DNA of 64,000 bases from Streptomyces sp. WMMC940 (GCF_027460265.1 NZ_JAPZBC010000001.1:372001-436000); one strand, 5' to 3'; shown: positions 48,487 to 56,907, counted from the stretch's first letter. The notes: generated by a model not told the origin, from the letters alone. Made by a program: numbers and translations.

Positions 48487-48722
48487 CAGACCTTCACTCC
48501 CCGGGCGCGGATTCGGGCCACCGCGGCCTCGATGCCGATGCTGTCGATGGTCTTGATCGCCTTGGCGCTGAGCGTCAGCCGGACGTACCGGCCCTCACTC
48601 GGCAGCCAGTACCGCTTGCGCTGGATGTTGGGGTCGAACCGGCGTGAGGTGCGCCGGTGCGAGTGGGAGATGGTGTTGCCGAAGCCCGGCTGAGCTCCGG
48701 TTAGTTGACAGTGGGCGGACAA
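48486..48722 (-). CDS. rpmB: 50S ribosomal protein L28, zinc-independent paralogue
   Basis: A 78-residue L28, [20 protein letters not shown] at the start. It keeps only one cysteine, so it cannot form the four-cysteine zinc site of the standard protein. The start codon appears to be TTG at 48722, with AGGTAGGA just upstream; no ATG or GTG fits the family start. Promoter and Zur-like site are shared with divergent rpmG. Confidence 0.92.
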   Translation of the reverse strand: MSAHCQLTGAQPGFGNTISHSHRRTSRRFDPNIQRKRYWLPSEGRYVRLTLSAKAIKTIDSIGIEAAVARIRARGVKV

Positions 48723-48756
48723 GGTCCTACCTGCCTCTCGTCGGACGACTTCTTTT

Positions 48757-48777
48757 TGGTAATGGAAACCATTGCCA
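48757..48777. promoter_or_regulatory. Zur-box-like operator between divergent rpmB and rpmG
   Basis: Nine-base arms TGGTAATGG and CCATTGCCA surround AAA, with eight of nine positions paired. It lies 35 bases from the rpmB start and 13 bases before rpmG. Same design as the site before rpmF. It could control both directions. Confidence 0.75.
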
Positions 48778-48790
48778 TATAGTACCGCCC

Positions 48791-48955
48791 ATGGCTCGCA
48801 ACGAGGTACGCCCGATCATCAAGCTCCGCTCCACCGCGGGAACCGGCTACACGTACGTCACCCGCAAGAACCGCCGCAACGACCCCGACCGCATGGTCCT
48901 GCGCAAGTACGACCCGGTCGCCCGGCGCCACGTCGACTTCCGCGAGGAACGCTGA
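48791..48955 (+). CDS. rpmG: 50S ribosomal protein L33, zinc-independent paralogue
   Basis: A 54-residue L33, [20 protein letters not shown]. The four zinc cysteines are absent. The Zur-like palindrome ends only 13 bases before the ATG, which leaves room for little or no Shine-Dalgarno; expression may be leaderless or nearly so. It heads a four-gene plus-strand set with rpmE2, a COG0523-like gene and rpsR. Confidence 0.95.
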   Translation: MARNEVRPIIKLRSTAGTGYTYVTRKNRRNDPDRMVLRKYDPVARRHVDFREER

Positions 48956-48999
48956 CTCCCGCCGCCCCACACCTGCTGACCCGACCTGAAGGACGTCCC

Positions 49000-49254
49000 A
49001 TGAAGCCCGGAATCCACCCCGCGTACGGTCCCGTCGTCTTCCGCGACCGGGCGGCGAATCACGCGTTCCTCACCCGCTCCACCATGACCAGCGACAAGAC
49101 GGTCGTATGGGAGGACGGCAACACCTACCCCGTGGTCGACGTCGAGATCTCGAACGTGAGCCACCCCTTCTACACGGGGACCGCCCGTGTCCTGGACACC
49201 GCCGGGCGAGTCGAGCGGTTCGAGCGCCGCTACGGCCGACGCGGGGGCAACTGA
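49000..49254 (+). CDS. rpmE2: 50S ribosomal protein L31 type B (zinc-independent)
   Basis: An 84-residue type B L31, starting [19 protein letters not shown]. The CxxC zinc motif of type A is missing, and the longer mid-region [15 protein letters not shown] is typical of type B. GAAGGA precedes the ATG. The stop overlaps the next gene's start by one base (TGATG). Replacement of zinc-containing L31 by this form is a known zinc-saving step. Confidence 0.95.
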   Translation: MKPGIHPAYGPVVFRDRAANHAFLTRSTMTSDKTVVWEDGNTYPVVDVEISNVSHPFYTGTARVLDTAGRVERFERRYGRRGGN

Positions 49255-50408
49255 TGCGGAACGATGCCCGACTGCCTGTCGTGATCGTGGGCGGACTCCA
49301 TTCCGACGCCCGCCAGGAGGTGGTGGACCGCCTCCTGCGCACCGTCCCCGGCAGCGTCGCACTCCACCACGACCTGGCCACGGCGGCCGAGGGCACCGTC
49401 CTGCGCCAGGTACGGGATGCCTCGGGCGAGCTGTCCCGCGGCGATGCCCCGCTTGTCAACGACTGCGCCTGCTGCGCGCTGCGCGAGGACCTGGTTCCCG
49501 AGTTGTTGCGCCTGGCCGACAGCGGTCTGACCCGGCTCGCCATCGTCGAGCTGTGGGACTCCGTCGAGCCCAAGGCGATGGCCGAGGTCGTCGTCGCGCA
49601 CGGTGGCGGCGTCCTCGATCTCACCAATGTGATGACCGCCGTCGATCCCGGTCTCGTGCTCCCCTACCTCGCCAACGGCGACGACCTGGCCGAAGTCGGT
49701 CTCGCCGCCGCCACCACCGACCAGCGCACGGTCGGCGACACCTGGGCCCGTCAGCTGGAGTACGCGCCCGTGCTCGCCCTCGTCGACAGCGAGGAGGCCG
49801 ACGACGAGGACCGCGCACTCCTTGCCCAACTCCACCCGACTGCCCGCCGGGTGGCCGCCGGGTCCGGTGAGGTCGCCGAGTTGGCCTTCGCCGGCTTCGA
49901 CGTGGAAGCGGCGGCCGCCGCTCAGCACCCGGCCTGCGCCCTACTGCCCCAGGAGGCGGACGAAGCGGGAGTCGCCACCCTCGTCTGGCACTGCCGGCGC
50001 CCCTTCCACCCCGAACGCCTCTACCAGGCACTGGAAGACCTCTGCTGCGCCGCCGCGCGCAGTCGCGGGCGGTTCTGGCTCGCCGACCGCCCCGACGCCC
50101 TGCTCGCCTGGGACGCCGCCGGCGGAGCCCTGTGCGTGGAGAACGCGGGCCCATGGCTGGCTTCCCTGCCGGACGCCGCCTGGGACCTGGTCCCGCCCAT
50201 GCGCCGAGCCGCTGCCGCACTGGACTGGCACCCGGAGCACGGCGACCGCTGCCAGCACCTGGTCTTCACCTCCCCCGGCCTCGACCGCGACGGGCTCCTA
50301 CAAGTCCTCGAGTCCTGCCTGCTCACCGATGCCGAGTACGCCGCAGGGCCCGAGGCATGGGAGCACCTTCCGGCCGCGTTCGACTCCCTCCTCGACCCCG
50401 TCACATAG
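49254..50408 (+). CDS. Degenerate COG0523-like protein without Walker A motif
   Basis: A 384-residue relative of the COG0523 protein at 44759. The expected GxxGxGKT is replaced by [12 protein letters not shown] (residues 13-24), so it cannot bind GTP in the usual way. The metal motif survives as [11 protein letters not shown] (Cys71, Cys73, Cys74), and the switch region ESSG...EP has become ELWDSVEP. The C-terminal CobW domain ([33 protein letters not shown]) is intact. It sits between rpmE2 and rpsR. Mycobacteria carry a CobW-like factor (Mrf) in the equivalent operon that promotes ribosome hibernation; this may be its counterpart (inference). Confidence 0.88.
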   Translation: MRNDARLPVVIVGGLHSDARQEVVDRLLRTVPGSVALHHDLATAAEGTVLRQVRDASGELSRGDAPLVNDCACCALREDLVPELLRLADSGLTRLAIVELWDSVEPKAMAEVVVAHGGGVLDLTNVMTAVDPGLVLPYLANGDDLAEVGLAAATTDQRTVGDTWARQLEYAPVLALVDSEEADDEDRALLAQLHPTARRVAAGSGEVAELAFAGFDVEAAAAAQHPACALLPQEADEAGVATLVWHCRRPFHPERLYQALEDLCCAAARSRGRFWLADRPDALLAWDAAGGALCVENAGPWLASLPDAAWDLVPPMRRAAAALDWHPEHGDRCQHLVFTSPGLDRDGLLQVLESCLLTDAEYAAGPEAWEHLPAAFDSLLDPVT

Positions 50409-50460
50409 ACCCCCGGCCGCGCAAGAGCCCGGCCCGCAACCCATCACAGAAGGAATACGC

Positions 50461-50697
50461 ATGGCCCGCCGCCAAGACCCCCGCAAGCCGCTCAAGTCCC
50501 GCCCCAACCCCCTGGACGCGGCAGGGATCACCTACATCGACTACAAGGACCCCGACCTGCTGCGGAAGTTCATCTCCGACCGCGGCAAGATCCGCAGCCG
50601 CCGGGTCACCCGCGTCACGGCCCAGCAGCAGCGCCAACTTGCCACAGCGATCAAGAACGCCCGCGAAATGGCGTTGCTCCCGTACGCGAGCCGGTAG
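50461..50697 (+). CDS. rpsR: 30S ribosomal protein S18, zinc-independent paralogue
   Basis: A 78-residue S18, [18 protein letters not shown] at the start and [15 protein letters not shown] at the end. No cysteines, so it lacks the zinc-binding residues of the standard form. GAAGGA precedes the ATG. It is the last gene of the rpmG-rpmE2-COG0523-rpsR set. Confidence 0.95.
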   Translation: MARRQDPRKPLKSRPNPLDAAGITYIDYKDPDLLRKFISDRGKIRSRRVTRVTAQQQRQLATAIKNAREMALLPYASR

Positions 50698-51164
50698 GGC
50701 TCGCCGCGGCGCGGATGGCGGGAGGTGTCGCACCACCACCGTGGCCCCACCTCTCGAGGAAGCGGCCGGCGTGCTCCCGGTTGATCGCCGGCCTCGCTCT
50801 CGTCCACGTGATCCTGGTGGCTCGGCACCGCTGACGGCGCTCGGGACGCGGGCCGGATGTCGCCGCCCCAACAAGGAGGTACAGCAGCCCGCTCAGCGCC
50901 GGTCCTCCGGGCCCGGCGACGGCGGCCGGATCAACCCGGCCCGCGGGCGGCCTGGAAGCGCTCCCTTCCGACGAGACCGTCCCGGCGAACCTCCCCTGCG
51001 GTCCGCGAAGGGAGTGGCCCCCGTCCGGCCGACGCCGCCGTCCCGGCCGTGATGGCGGGGGGATCGCGGTTCTCCGCGAACGGGGGCGGCCCTCGACCAG
51101 GTCGTTGCCGAGGGCCGCCCACGGGCCCGCACCGGTCACGGCAACGGGCAGGCGCCCTGCTGGT
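50698..51164. other. Gap between convergent rpsR and dtxR-family gene
   Basis: About 470 bases with no supportable gene. The only clear structure is the hairpin at 51084-51120, which lies close to the 3' end of the DtxR-family gene. Confidence 0.5.
51084..51120. terminator. Hairpin between convergent genes
   Basis: A perfect twelve-base stem (GGGCGGCCCTCG with CGAGGGCCGCCC) closes a thirteen-base loop, 45 bases from the DtxR-family stop. It could terminate transcription from both sides. No T-run. Confidence 0.6.
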
Positions 51165-51857
51165 TCAGGGCTTGGTCACGAAGACGTGCGCGGCGGTGGG
51201 CACCGGGAGTTCGGCAGTCACCCGGCCGTTGCCGACCGTCACACCGCCGGGTGACGACGTCACGCTCACGACCGCGCCGGGCCGCAGTCCGGCGTACCGG
51301 AGGGCGTGTATCAGCCGGGAGTCGGCCTGAACCGATTCCCCGATGCGGTGCACGACCGCCCTGACGCCGTCCGGCCCGGTCCTCAGCTCGCCGAGACTGA
51401 CCGTGGCGCCGACGTGGAGCGGACCGGTTGCGCCTTCCTCACCGAGTTCGGCCAGGCCAGGGATCGGGTTGCCGTACGGTGAGTGCGTCGGATTCCGCAG
51501 CAGTGCCAGGACGCGGCGTTCCACGGCCTCGCTCATCACGTGCTCCCAGCGGCAGGCCTCGGCGTGGATCTGCCCCCACTCCAGCCCGAGCACGTCGAGG
51601 AGCAGGCACTCCGCGAGCCGGTGCTTGCGCATGACACGAACAGCCAGTCGGCGGCCCTCTTCGCTCAGTTCGAGGTGCCGGTCGCCGGCCACGCGCAGCA
51701 GGCCGTTGCGCTCCATGCGGGCGACGGTCTGGCTGACCGTGGGGCCGCTGTGCCGCAGGCGCTCGGCGATGCGGGCGCGCAGTGGGACCACGCCTTCCTC
51801 CTCGAGCTCCAGGAGAGTGCGGAGGTACATCTCCGTGGTGTCGATGAGTCGGGACAT
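51165..51857 (-). CDS. DtxR/IdeR-family metal-dependent transcriptional regulator
   Basis: A 230-residue iron- or manganese-responsive regulator. The winged helix is at residues ~20-65 (IAERLRHSGPTVSQTVARMERNGLL). Metal-site residues lie in CLLLDVLGLEWGQIHAEACRWEHVMSE (read in two parts: CLLLDVLGLEW and HAEACRWEHVMSE). A C-terminal SH3-like domain (LRPGAVVSVTSSPGGVTV) makes it IdeR-like rather than a short MntR. The start MSRLIDTTEMYL is the family's. It may link iron or manganese status to the neighbouring zinc island, but no target site was identified. Confidence 0.9.
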   Translation of the reverse strand: MSRLIDTTEMYLRTLLELEEEGVVPLRARIAERLRHSGPTVSQTVARMERNGLLRVAGDRHLELSEEGRRLAVRVMRKHRLAECLLLDVLGLEWGQIHAEACRWEHVMSEAVERRVLALLRNPTHSPYGNPIPGLAELGEEGATGPLHVGATVSLGELRTGPDGVRAVVHRIGESVQADSRLIHALRYAGLRPGAVVSVTSSPGGVTVGNGRVTAELPVPTAAHVFVTKP

Positions 51858-51865
51858 GCCGGACG

Positions 51866-52399
51866 TCAGGCGGGCGTCTCGGCGGTGACGGTCAGCACCG
51901 CCCGGCCGAGGGTGTGGCCGGTCATGGTGAAGCCGAGGAGGGCAGGGGTGGCGTCGGCGGGGACTCCTATGGAGGCGACGTCGAGGGCGTGCACCACGAC
52001 GAAGTAGCGGTGCGGGCCGTGCCCGGGCGGCGGTGCGGCGCCGATGTAGCGGGCCAGGCGGGCGTCGTTGGGCAGCTGGAAGGCACCTTCGGGGAGGCCC
52101 GCGCCGGTGTCGTCGCCGGCGCCCTCGGGCAGCTCGGTGACCGTGGCGGGGATGTCGGCGACCGCCCAGTGCCAGAACCCGGACCCGGTGGGAGCGTCGG
52201 GGTCGTAGACGGTGACGGCATAGCTCTCGGTGCCGCCAGGAGCGCCGCTCCAGGACAGCTGCGGGGAGAGGTCCTTTCCACCGGGCAGCGCGGAGGCGTG
52301 CTGCTCCGGCGGCCAGGCGGCCCCGTCGGCGACGGTGGTGCTGGTGACGGTGAAGGAGGCCGCTTCGGGGAGGCGGGCGAAGGGGTCGTTGGAGTGCAT
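51866..52399 (-). CDS. YbhB/YbcL family Raf kinase inhibitor-like (PEBP) protein
   Basis: A 177-residue phosphatidylethanolamine-binding-like protein. Its ligand pocket is recognised from LSPQLSWSGAPGGTESYAVT, VYDPDAPTGSGFWHW and GPHRYFVVVHALD. Bacterial members are cytosolic or periplasmic with unknown ligands; no signal peptide is seen here. The ATG at 52399 has AGAGGAAA upstream. It lies eight bases before the DtxR-family gene, probably co-transcribed, and is divergent from the GntR gene across a perfect palindrome. Confidence 0.9.
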   Translation of the reverse strand: MHSNDPFARLPEAASFTVTSTTVADGAAWPPEQHASALPGGKDLSPQLSWSGAPGGTESYAVTVYDPDAPTGSGFWHWAVADIPATVTELPEGAGDDTGAGLPEGAFQLPNDARLARYIGAAPPPGHGPHRYFVVVHALDVASIGVPADATPALLGFTMTGHTLGRAVLTVTAETPA

Positions 52400-52521
52400 G
52401 GGCGTCTTTCCTCTCTGAGCTGTGCGCCGGGGTGGTGGTGGTGCGGTCGGCCATCGGCCCCGGGCGCGACGGAACGGCGTCGCCGGCGCCCTGCCGACCA
52501 CCACGAAATCGACAGTAACAC

Positions 52522-52537
52522 AGATAATCGATTATCT
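52522..52537. promoter_or_regulatory. Perfect 16-bp palindrome, probable GntR operator
   Basis: AGATAATCGATTATCT is perfectly symmetrical and AT-rich, 24 bases before the GntR start and 122 bases from the PEBP start. A GntR/FadR dimer typically binds such sites in divergent promoters. Regulation of both directions is the likely result. Confidence 0.7.
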
Positions 52538-52560
52538 AGGGGATCGTCTACGCTGAGGAC

Positions 52561-53241
52561 ATGACTCGTACGGCTCACACCTCGGCTCCCGCCGGGAAGC
52601 AGATGCTCTCCGAACAGGTCTACGCGCACCTGCGAGACGCGATCCTGCGCGGTGACCACGCCCCTGGTGACCCGCTGAAACCGCAGGACCTCGCCAAGGA
52701 ACAGGGGGTGAGTCTGGCCGTCGTACGCGAGGCGCTCGTGCGGGTGGTCGGCGAGGGCCTCGCCGACCGGCTGCCCAACCGCGGCTTCGCCGTCCCGGCC
52801 TTCTCCGACCGCCGCTGGCAGGAGATCGCGGAGGCCCGCCGGACCGTCGAACCCGTCGTACTCCGGATGTCCATCGAGCGCGGGGACGTCGACTGGGAGG
52901 CTCGCGTGCGCGCCGCCCACCACCGCCTGGCCCGCACCCCGGCGTACCTGCCGGAGGAGGGCGAGTACTACAGCAGCGCGTGGTCCGAGGCCCACCGGAT
53001 CTTCCACCGAACGCTGCTGGAGGGGTGCGGCAACCCCGTCCTGCTCCAGACCTTCGACAGGTTGTGGACCGCGAGCGAACTGGCACGCCGCTGGTCGGCG
53101 CACCGCAACCCCGGCCGGGACGGGGCCCTGGAGCATCGCAGGCTGGAGAAGGCGGCGCTGGCCCGCGACGCCGACGCCGCGACCGAGCTCCTCATCCGGC
53201 ACCTCACCCGGACCGCGGACGTCATGGCCGACCCCGTGTGA
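52561..53241 (+). CDS. GntR-family regulator, FadR subfamily (FCD domain)
   Basis: A 226-residue repressor. The winged helix spans residues ~17-80 (LSEQVYAHLRDAILRGDHAPG, then GVSLAVVREALVRVVGEGLAD). The all-helical FCD effector domain follows, with the metal/ligand histidines seen in AHRIFHRTLLEGCGNP, and EHRRLEKAALARDADAATELLIRHL. The ligand is unknown. It is divergent from the PEBP and DtxR-family genes and presumably controls them and itself through the palindrome at 52522. Confidence 0.9.
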   Translation: MTRTAHTSAPAGKQMLSEQVYAHLRDAILRGDHAPGDPLKPQDLAKEQGVSLAVVREALVRVVGEGLADRLPNRGFAVPAFSDRRWQEIAEARRTVEPVVLRMSIERGDVDWEARVRAAHHRLARTPAYLPEEGEYYSSAWSEAHRIFHRTLLEGCGNPVLLQTFDRLWTASELARRWSAHRNPGRDGALEHRRLEKAALARDADAATELLIRHLTRTADVMADPV

Positions 53242-53985
53242 AGGTCAGTCAGGAATCACCGAAACAGATCGCGGTCACGCCACGAACCCGGGCGGTCAAC
53301 CGGGTCCCCATCACCCGGCGTCCGCAACCGCCGCCGCAACGCCCGACTTTTCGGCCGGCACCGCGTCGACCGGCCCGAACGGTGGGATCTGTGCCAACTC
53401 GCCCATACGCCCAGGGCGAAGACGGCAGCGGCCACCGGGGCCTCGCGCGTGACGACACCGAATCCGACAGGCGGAGCCTCCGGCGCTGTGCACGGCTTGT
53501 CCGTGCGGCCGGTCGGTTCCACCGGGACTCCGCTTCCGGCGCCCGGTGCCGCTACGGAACGGACCCGACTTGCGACCGCCCTTGGCTTCCCGGCCTTGCC
53601 CTTCGGACCAGCGGAAACTCGGCCCGACCGGGCACACTCCCCCTCGGGTGGGACCGTCGGAGGGGATTGAACTCTCCGCTGGGATGTGCTTAGTTCATTG
53701 CAGCCCGCCACAGCGAGCTCCGCCGGACCGGAACGCCGAGTCCTGCCACCGACCGACGGGAACAGCAGACGCGAAAGCGCCGCAGGCAGGAGCGGGGGAC
53801 CCGAAGTCTTCCGCCAGACCGACGACCGTACGCAGTGCCGCACCGGAACGGACCACCGAAGCACTGGCACGTTCGACGGTGTGGCTCGGGGTGAAGCCGA
53901 GGAGTCGCGCATCACGCGGCCCGGCCGGGCAACTCACGTCCGAACCCGACAGCTAACCTCGTAGGCATCGGTGAGGACGCACATC
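53242..53985. other. Gap between GntR and WhiB-like genes
   Basis: About 740 bases where all open frames look like GC-rich shadows. Third-position bias is poor on both strands, which argues for non-coding or decayed sequence. No family could be recognised. Confidence 0.5.
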
Positions 53986-54429
53986 ATGGGCAAGCCTGCC
54001 GCCAATTCCCCGAAGCCCGAACCTGGATCGCTCTCCCTGCCCCGGCCGCGTCCGGCGGGCGGGGCATCGTCAGTGACCACCAGGGGCCGGAAGCCTGACC
54101 CGCAGCCCGACCTCGTACCCGCGGATCCCGACAACCACTGGAGTGTGCGCGCGGCGTGCCTGAACGTCGATCCCGACGCACTGTTCGTCCGGGGTGCCGC
54201 GCAGAACTTCAGCAAGGGCGTCTGCGCCGGCTGCACCGTACTCGTGGAGTGCCTTGCCTACGCTCTCGACGAGCGCATCGAGCACGGTGTCTGGGGTGGT
54301 ATGACCGAGCGTCAGCGCCGTGCGCTGCTGCGGCGCCGGCCGGAGGTGGCCTCCTGGCGACACCTGCTGGAGTCCGCTCGCACGGAACACCGGCGTCGGG
54401 CCGATACGGCCCCCTGCACCCCGGCCTGA
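53986..54429 (+). CDS. WhiB-like iron-sulfur transcription factor
   Basis: A 147-residue Wbl protein. The four cluster cysteines are Cys58 (RAACLN), Cys80 and Cys83 (GVCAGC) and Cys89 (VECLA), followed by the G[VI]WGG turn (HGVWGGMTERQRR) and a basic DNA- or sigma-contacting tail. Such proteins bind a [4Fe-4S] cluster and act with the principal sigma factor. The N-terminal ~45 residues are disordered and unusually long for the family. GAGGA precedes the ATG; GTG at 53971 is less likely. A hairpin 110 bases downstream may terminate it. Confidence 0.92.
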   Translation: MGKPAANSPKPEPGSLSLPRPRPAGGASSVTTRGRKPDPQPDLVPADPDNHWSVRAACLNVDPDALFVRGAAQNFSKGVCAGCTVLVECLAYALDERIEHGVWGGMTERQRRALLRRRPEVASWRHLLESARTEHRRRADTAPCTPA

Positions 54430-54806
54430 CCCGTCGAGCACGGGGCCCGGATCCCGCTTGCCGGCGAAGCAGGGCGCCGGCACCGGGAACGGCCCCGACG
54501 ACGCCGGGCCAACGGAAAGCCGTACCGGCCTGAGGCATCGGCGCGTACGCCGGCACCGTGGTGTCGGCGTACGCGTGAACGGTTCGTCGCGGTCCGCTGA
54601 TCCTGTCGGGAGGCGCCGGGACTCACCGAGTCAGGACCTCGTCCTCTCGCACCTCCGCATCGCGGGCGAGCACGGCGATGTCATCTGCACCGGACGGCGC
54701 CGCTCTTGGCATGCACCGCTTGTCACCACTCCACGCGCGGACTTCCGAGAAGGTCCCGACGGGGCTCTGTGTTTCACCCCCTCTTCCTTCCGCGGGCCCA
54801 CCGTCG
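54430..54806. other. Gap between convergent WhiB-like and sigma-like genes
   Basis: About 380 bases. Apart from the hairpin at 54542-54575 I see no gene or repeat. Confidence 0.5.
54542..54575. terminator. Hairpin downstream of the WhiB-like gene
   Basis: A perfect eleven-base stem (CGCGTACGCCG with CGGCGTACGCG) closes a twelve-base loop. It lies between two convergent genes and could serve both. No T-run. Confidence 0.6.
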
Positions 54807-56462
54807 TCAGGAGGCACTCGCCGCGGGGAGAGGCGACGCCCCCGTGGCCCCGACCGGCCGGGTCCCCCAGCGTTCGTCGCCCACCCCGGAGCTCTCCTTG
54901 AGCACCAACTGCCGCACTTCGTCGGAGGAAGTGGCGACGGGGACGATGACCTGGTCGGATTGCGGCTTGGAGTGGATCGCCCCGTTCTCACTGATGACGA
55001 AGGTCATCCGCGATCGCTTGTCCGGGTCGTCGGACGTGCAGGGCCGGATCCCGACGACCGCGCTGTCTCCGCCGACCTTGAGGCAGAAGTCGGAGTCGGC
55101 CTCGTTGTGCAGGTGTCCGTCGGTGTCGAAGGTCCATCGTTGGGTCGCCCCGGAGCCGCACGGCGCGGCGACGGCACTGACACGTTTGTCCACCACCTGG
55201 TTCTCCACGTCCAGGCAGAGCCCGGTGGACGCATGCACGATCTGGGAGGGCGTGCCGACGGGTACCGGCGCGGGTGCCTCCCGGCCCGGATCCGTATTCG
55301 GACCGCCCGATGGGGTTCCGTCGGCGGAGCGGGAGGGCGTGGAGGACGGAGACGGGTCGGCCGGCCGACTCGGCTGGGGGCGCACAAGACCGCTGACGTT
55401 CCAGCTCTCGGGCAGGACGTCGTGAGAGGCGACCGCGGCGACCGCGGCCACGGCGACCATCGCGGCCATGCCGCCGGCGGCCTTGACGGTCCGGTGTCCC
55501 GGGACGGATCGATGCGCGGGCCCGGGACGGCCGGGACCGTTGGAGACCTCGCCGAGTGCGGCATGAACGTCGAGCCGGCTCTCCCGTCCGCCGGCGCCGG
55601 GCTCAGTGCCCTGCTCGAGCGGCTTCGTCTCAGGGGTGCCGCGCGTGGGGACGCGCTCGGTGTAGGCGCCGCCGCCCCACATCAGCAGCCCCTCGGCCAG
55701 CAGGGTCCGTGGACTCCCGGACAGTCCCGTGAGTCCGGACAGCAGGACCCCGCAGTCGACGCAGCGGGTCAGATGTGCGGCCAGGTCCGGGTGCCGGTCG
55801 CCGCCCCGCGCCTGCGCGGCGGCTTCGATGATGCGCTTGAACCCACGGCACTCCGCTGTGCCGCGGCGCGACAAGTGCTCCTGCGCATAGGCATCCCGCA
55901 TGGCGACCTGCGCCTTGGCTGCGAGATCGGGCACGGCACCCGAGGTGGTGCCCAGGTGTGTGGCGACTTCGGAGTACGGCTCGTCGTCGACGACCGCGTA
56001 CCACAGGGCGGACCGCAGCCGCTCGGGCAACTGGTAGAAGGCACTGATCATGGCGTTGGGGGACTTGGATCCCCTGCTGACGTCCGCCGTGTGCACCCAG
56101 GCCAGGAAGTCGGGTCTCAGCCATTCCCGTCGTTCGTCCGCGGCCCAGTCGAGCGCGGCTTCGCCTACGTGTGTCAGCGCGTGATGACGCCAGGTCCCTG
56201 ACGGATCGACCCCTTCACAGACTTCCTCCACCGCCCGGAAGAACGCCTCGTCGGCGAGCTGCCTGCCGGACGGGGCGCTGACGGTGAAGAGCTGCGCGTA
56301 GCCCGCGACGACGGGCAGGTGTCTCCGCTGCAGCTCCCGGACGGCCGGCCGTTCGGCCTCGGTACGGGATCGCAGGCGCTCGACGAGGTCGGCCTCCGAG
56401 AGAAGACCGGGGATCGCCCCTTCCCGGGGAATGTGTTCGTCTTCGGTGTCCGAACGCGTCAT
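54807..56462 (-). CDS. Sigma-like protein fused to zinc-finger, membrane helix and ricin-type lectin
   Basis: A 551-residue multidomain protein. The N-terminal ~200 residues resemble an ECF sigma factor: a region-2-like helix set (AVRELQRRHLPVVAGYAQLF) and a region-4-like part (LPERLRSALWYAVVDDEPYSEVATHLG). Next is an anti-sigma-type zinc site (HLTRCVDCGVLL). A membrane helix (AAGGMAAMVAVAAVAAVA) leads to a Pro/Ser linker and a ricin-B lectin domain outside (IVHASTGLCLDVEN, ATQRWTFDTDGHL). The design puts a carbohydrate sensor outside and a sigma-like domain inside. Such fusions exist in Streptomyces; the role is unproven. Start at 56462. Confidence 0.85.
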   Translation of the reverse strand: MTRSDTEDEHIPREGAIPGLLSEADLVERLRSRTEAERPAVRELQRRHLPVVAGYAQLFTVSAPSGRQLADEAFFRAVEEVCEGVDPSGTWRHHALTHVGEAALDWAADERREWLRPDFLAWVHTADVSRGSKSPNAMISAFYQLPERLRSALWYAVVDDEPYSEVATHLGTTSGAVPDLAAKAQVAMRDAYAQEHLSRRGTAECRGFKRIIEAAAQARGGDRHPDLAAHLTRCVDCGVLLSGLTGLSGSPRTLLAEGLLMWGGGAYTERVPTRGTPETKPLEQGTEPGAGGRESRLDVHAALGEVSNGPGRPGPAHRSVPGHRTVKAAGGMAAMVAVAAVAAVASHDVLPESWNVSGLVRPQPSRPADPSPSSTPSRSADGTPSGGPNTDPGREAPAPVPVGTPSQIVHASTGLCLDVENQVVDKRVSAVAAPCGSGATQRWTFDTDGHLHNEADSDFCLKVGGDSAVVGIRPCTSDDPDKRSRMTFVISENGAIHSKPQSDQVIVPVATSSDEVRQLVLKESSGVGDERWGTRPVGATGASPLPAASAS

Positions 56463-56907
56463 CGCAGGGCCTCGCTTCCTCGATCTCCCACGCCAGGTGG
56501 GCAAGAGCCCACGTGGCACGAGAACGTCCTGGCACGACCGGGCCTCCACCCGGCCTGAGGGTGATCCCGCAAAGAGGGCACAACCTTCATACGGAGCCGG
56601 CATGCGCACTGTTCAGCGTCACCCGGTCTGTCAATCGAACGCCCCTGTCGCGCATGCGGCGGTGACGGAGCGAGCTGCCGTCCGAGGAGGATGCGACGGC
56701 GAAGTGGGGCGAGGTCGTCGGGCCTGGTGAGGATCATCCAGCGAGCCGAGGCGGGACGTGCGGCAGCGTTCGGCGCACGTACCGCCTCTGTCGAGGACTC
56801 GGGCAGGAGCCTGTGGCAGCCCGTGAAGCCGAAGGCCTCGCTCGACGAGGGCGCTCGGGCCATCGGTCTGCCGCACCGGACCGCACCTGCCCTGTCGGAT
56901 CGCGACC
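56463..56907. other. Gap upstream of the sigma-like gene
   Basis: About 445 bases with no supportable gene. It should contain the promoter of the sigma-like gene at its left end. The rest is likely the 3' side of the CDP-alcohol gene's neighbourhood; no repeats were noticed. Confidence 0.45.

Noticed and set aside
53242..53985. Several frames on both strands of 80-220 residues
   Set aside because: None has good third-position bias, a ribosome site and a recognisable family at once.
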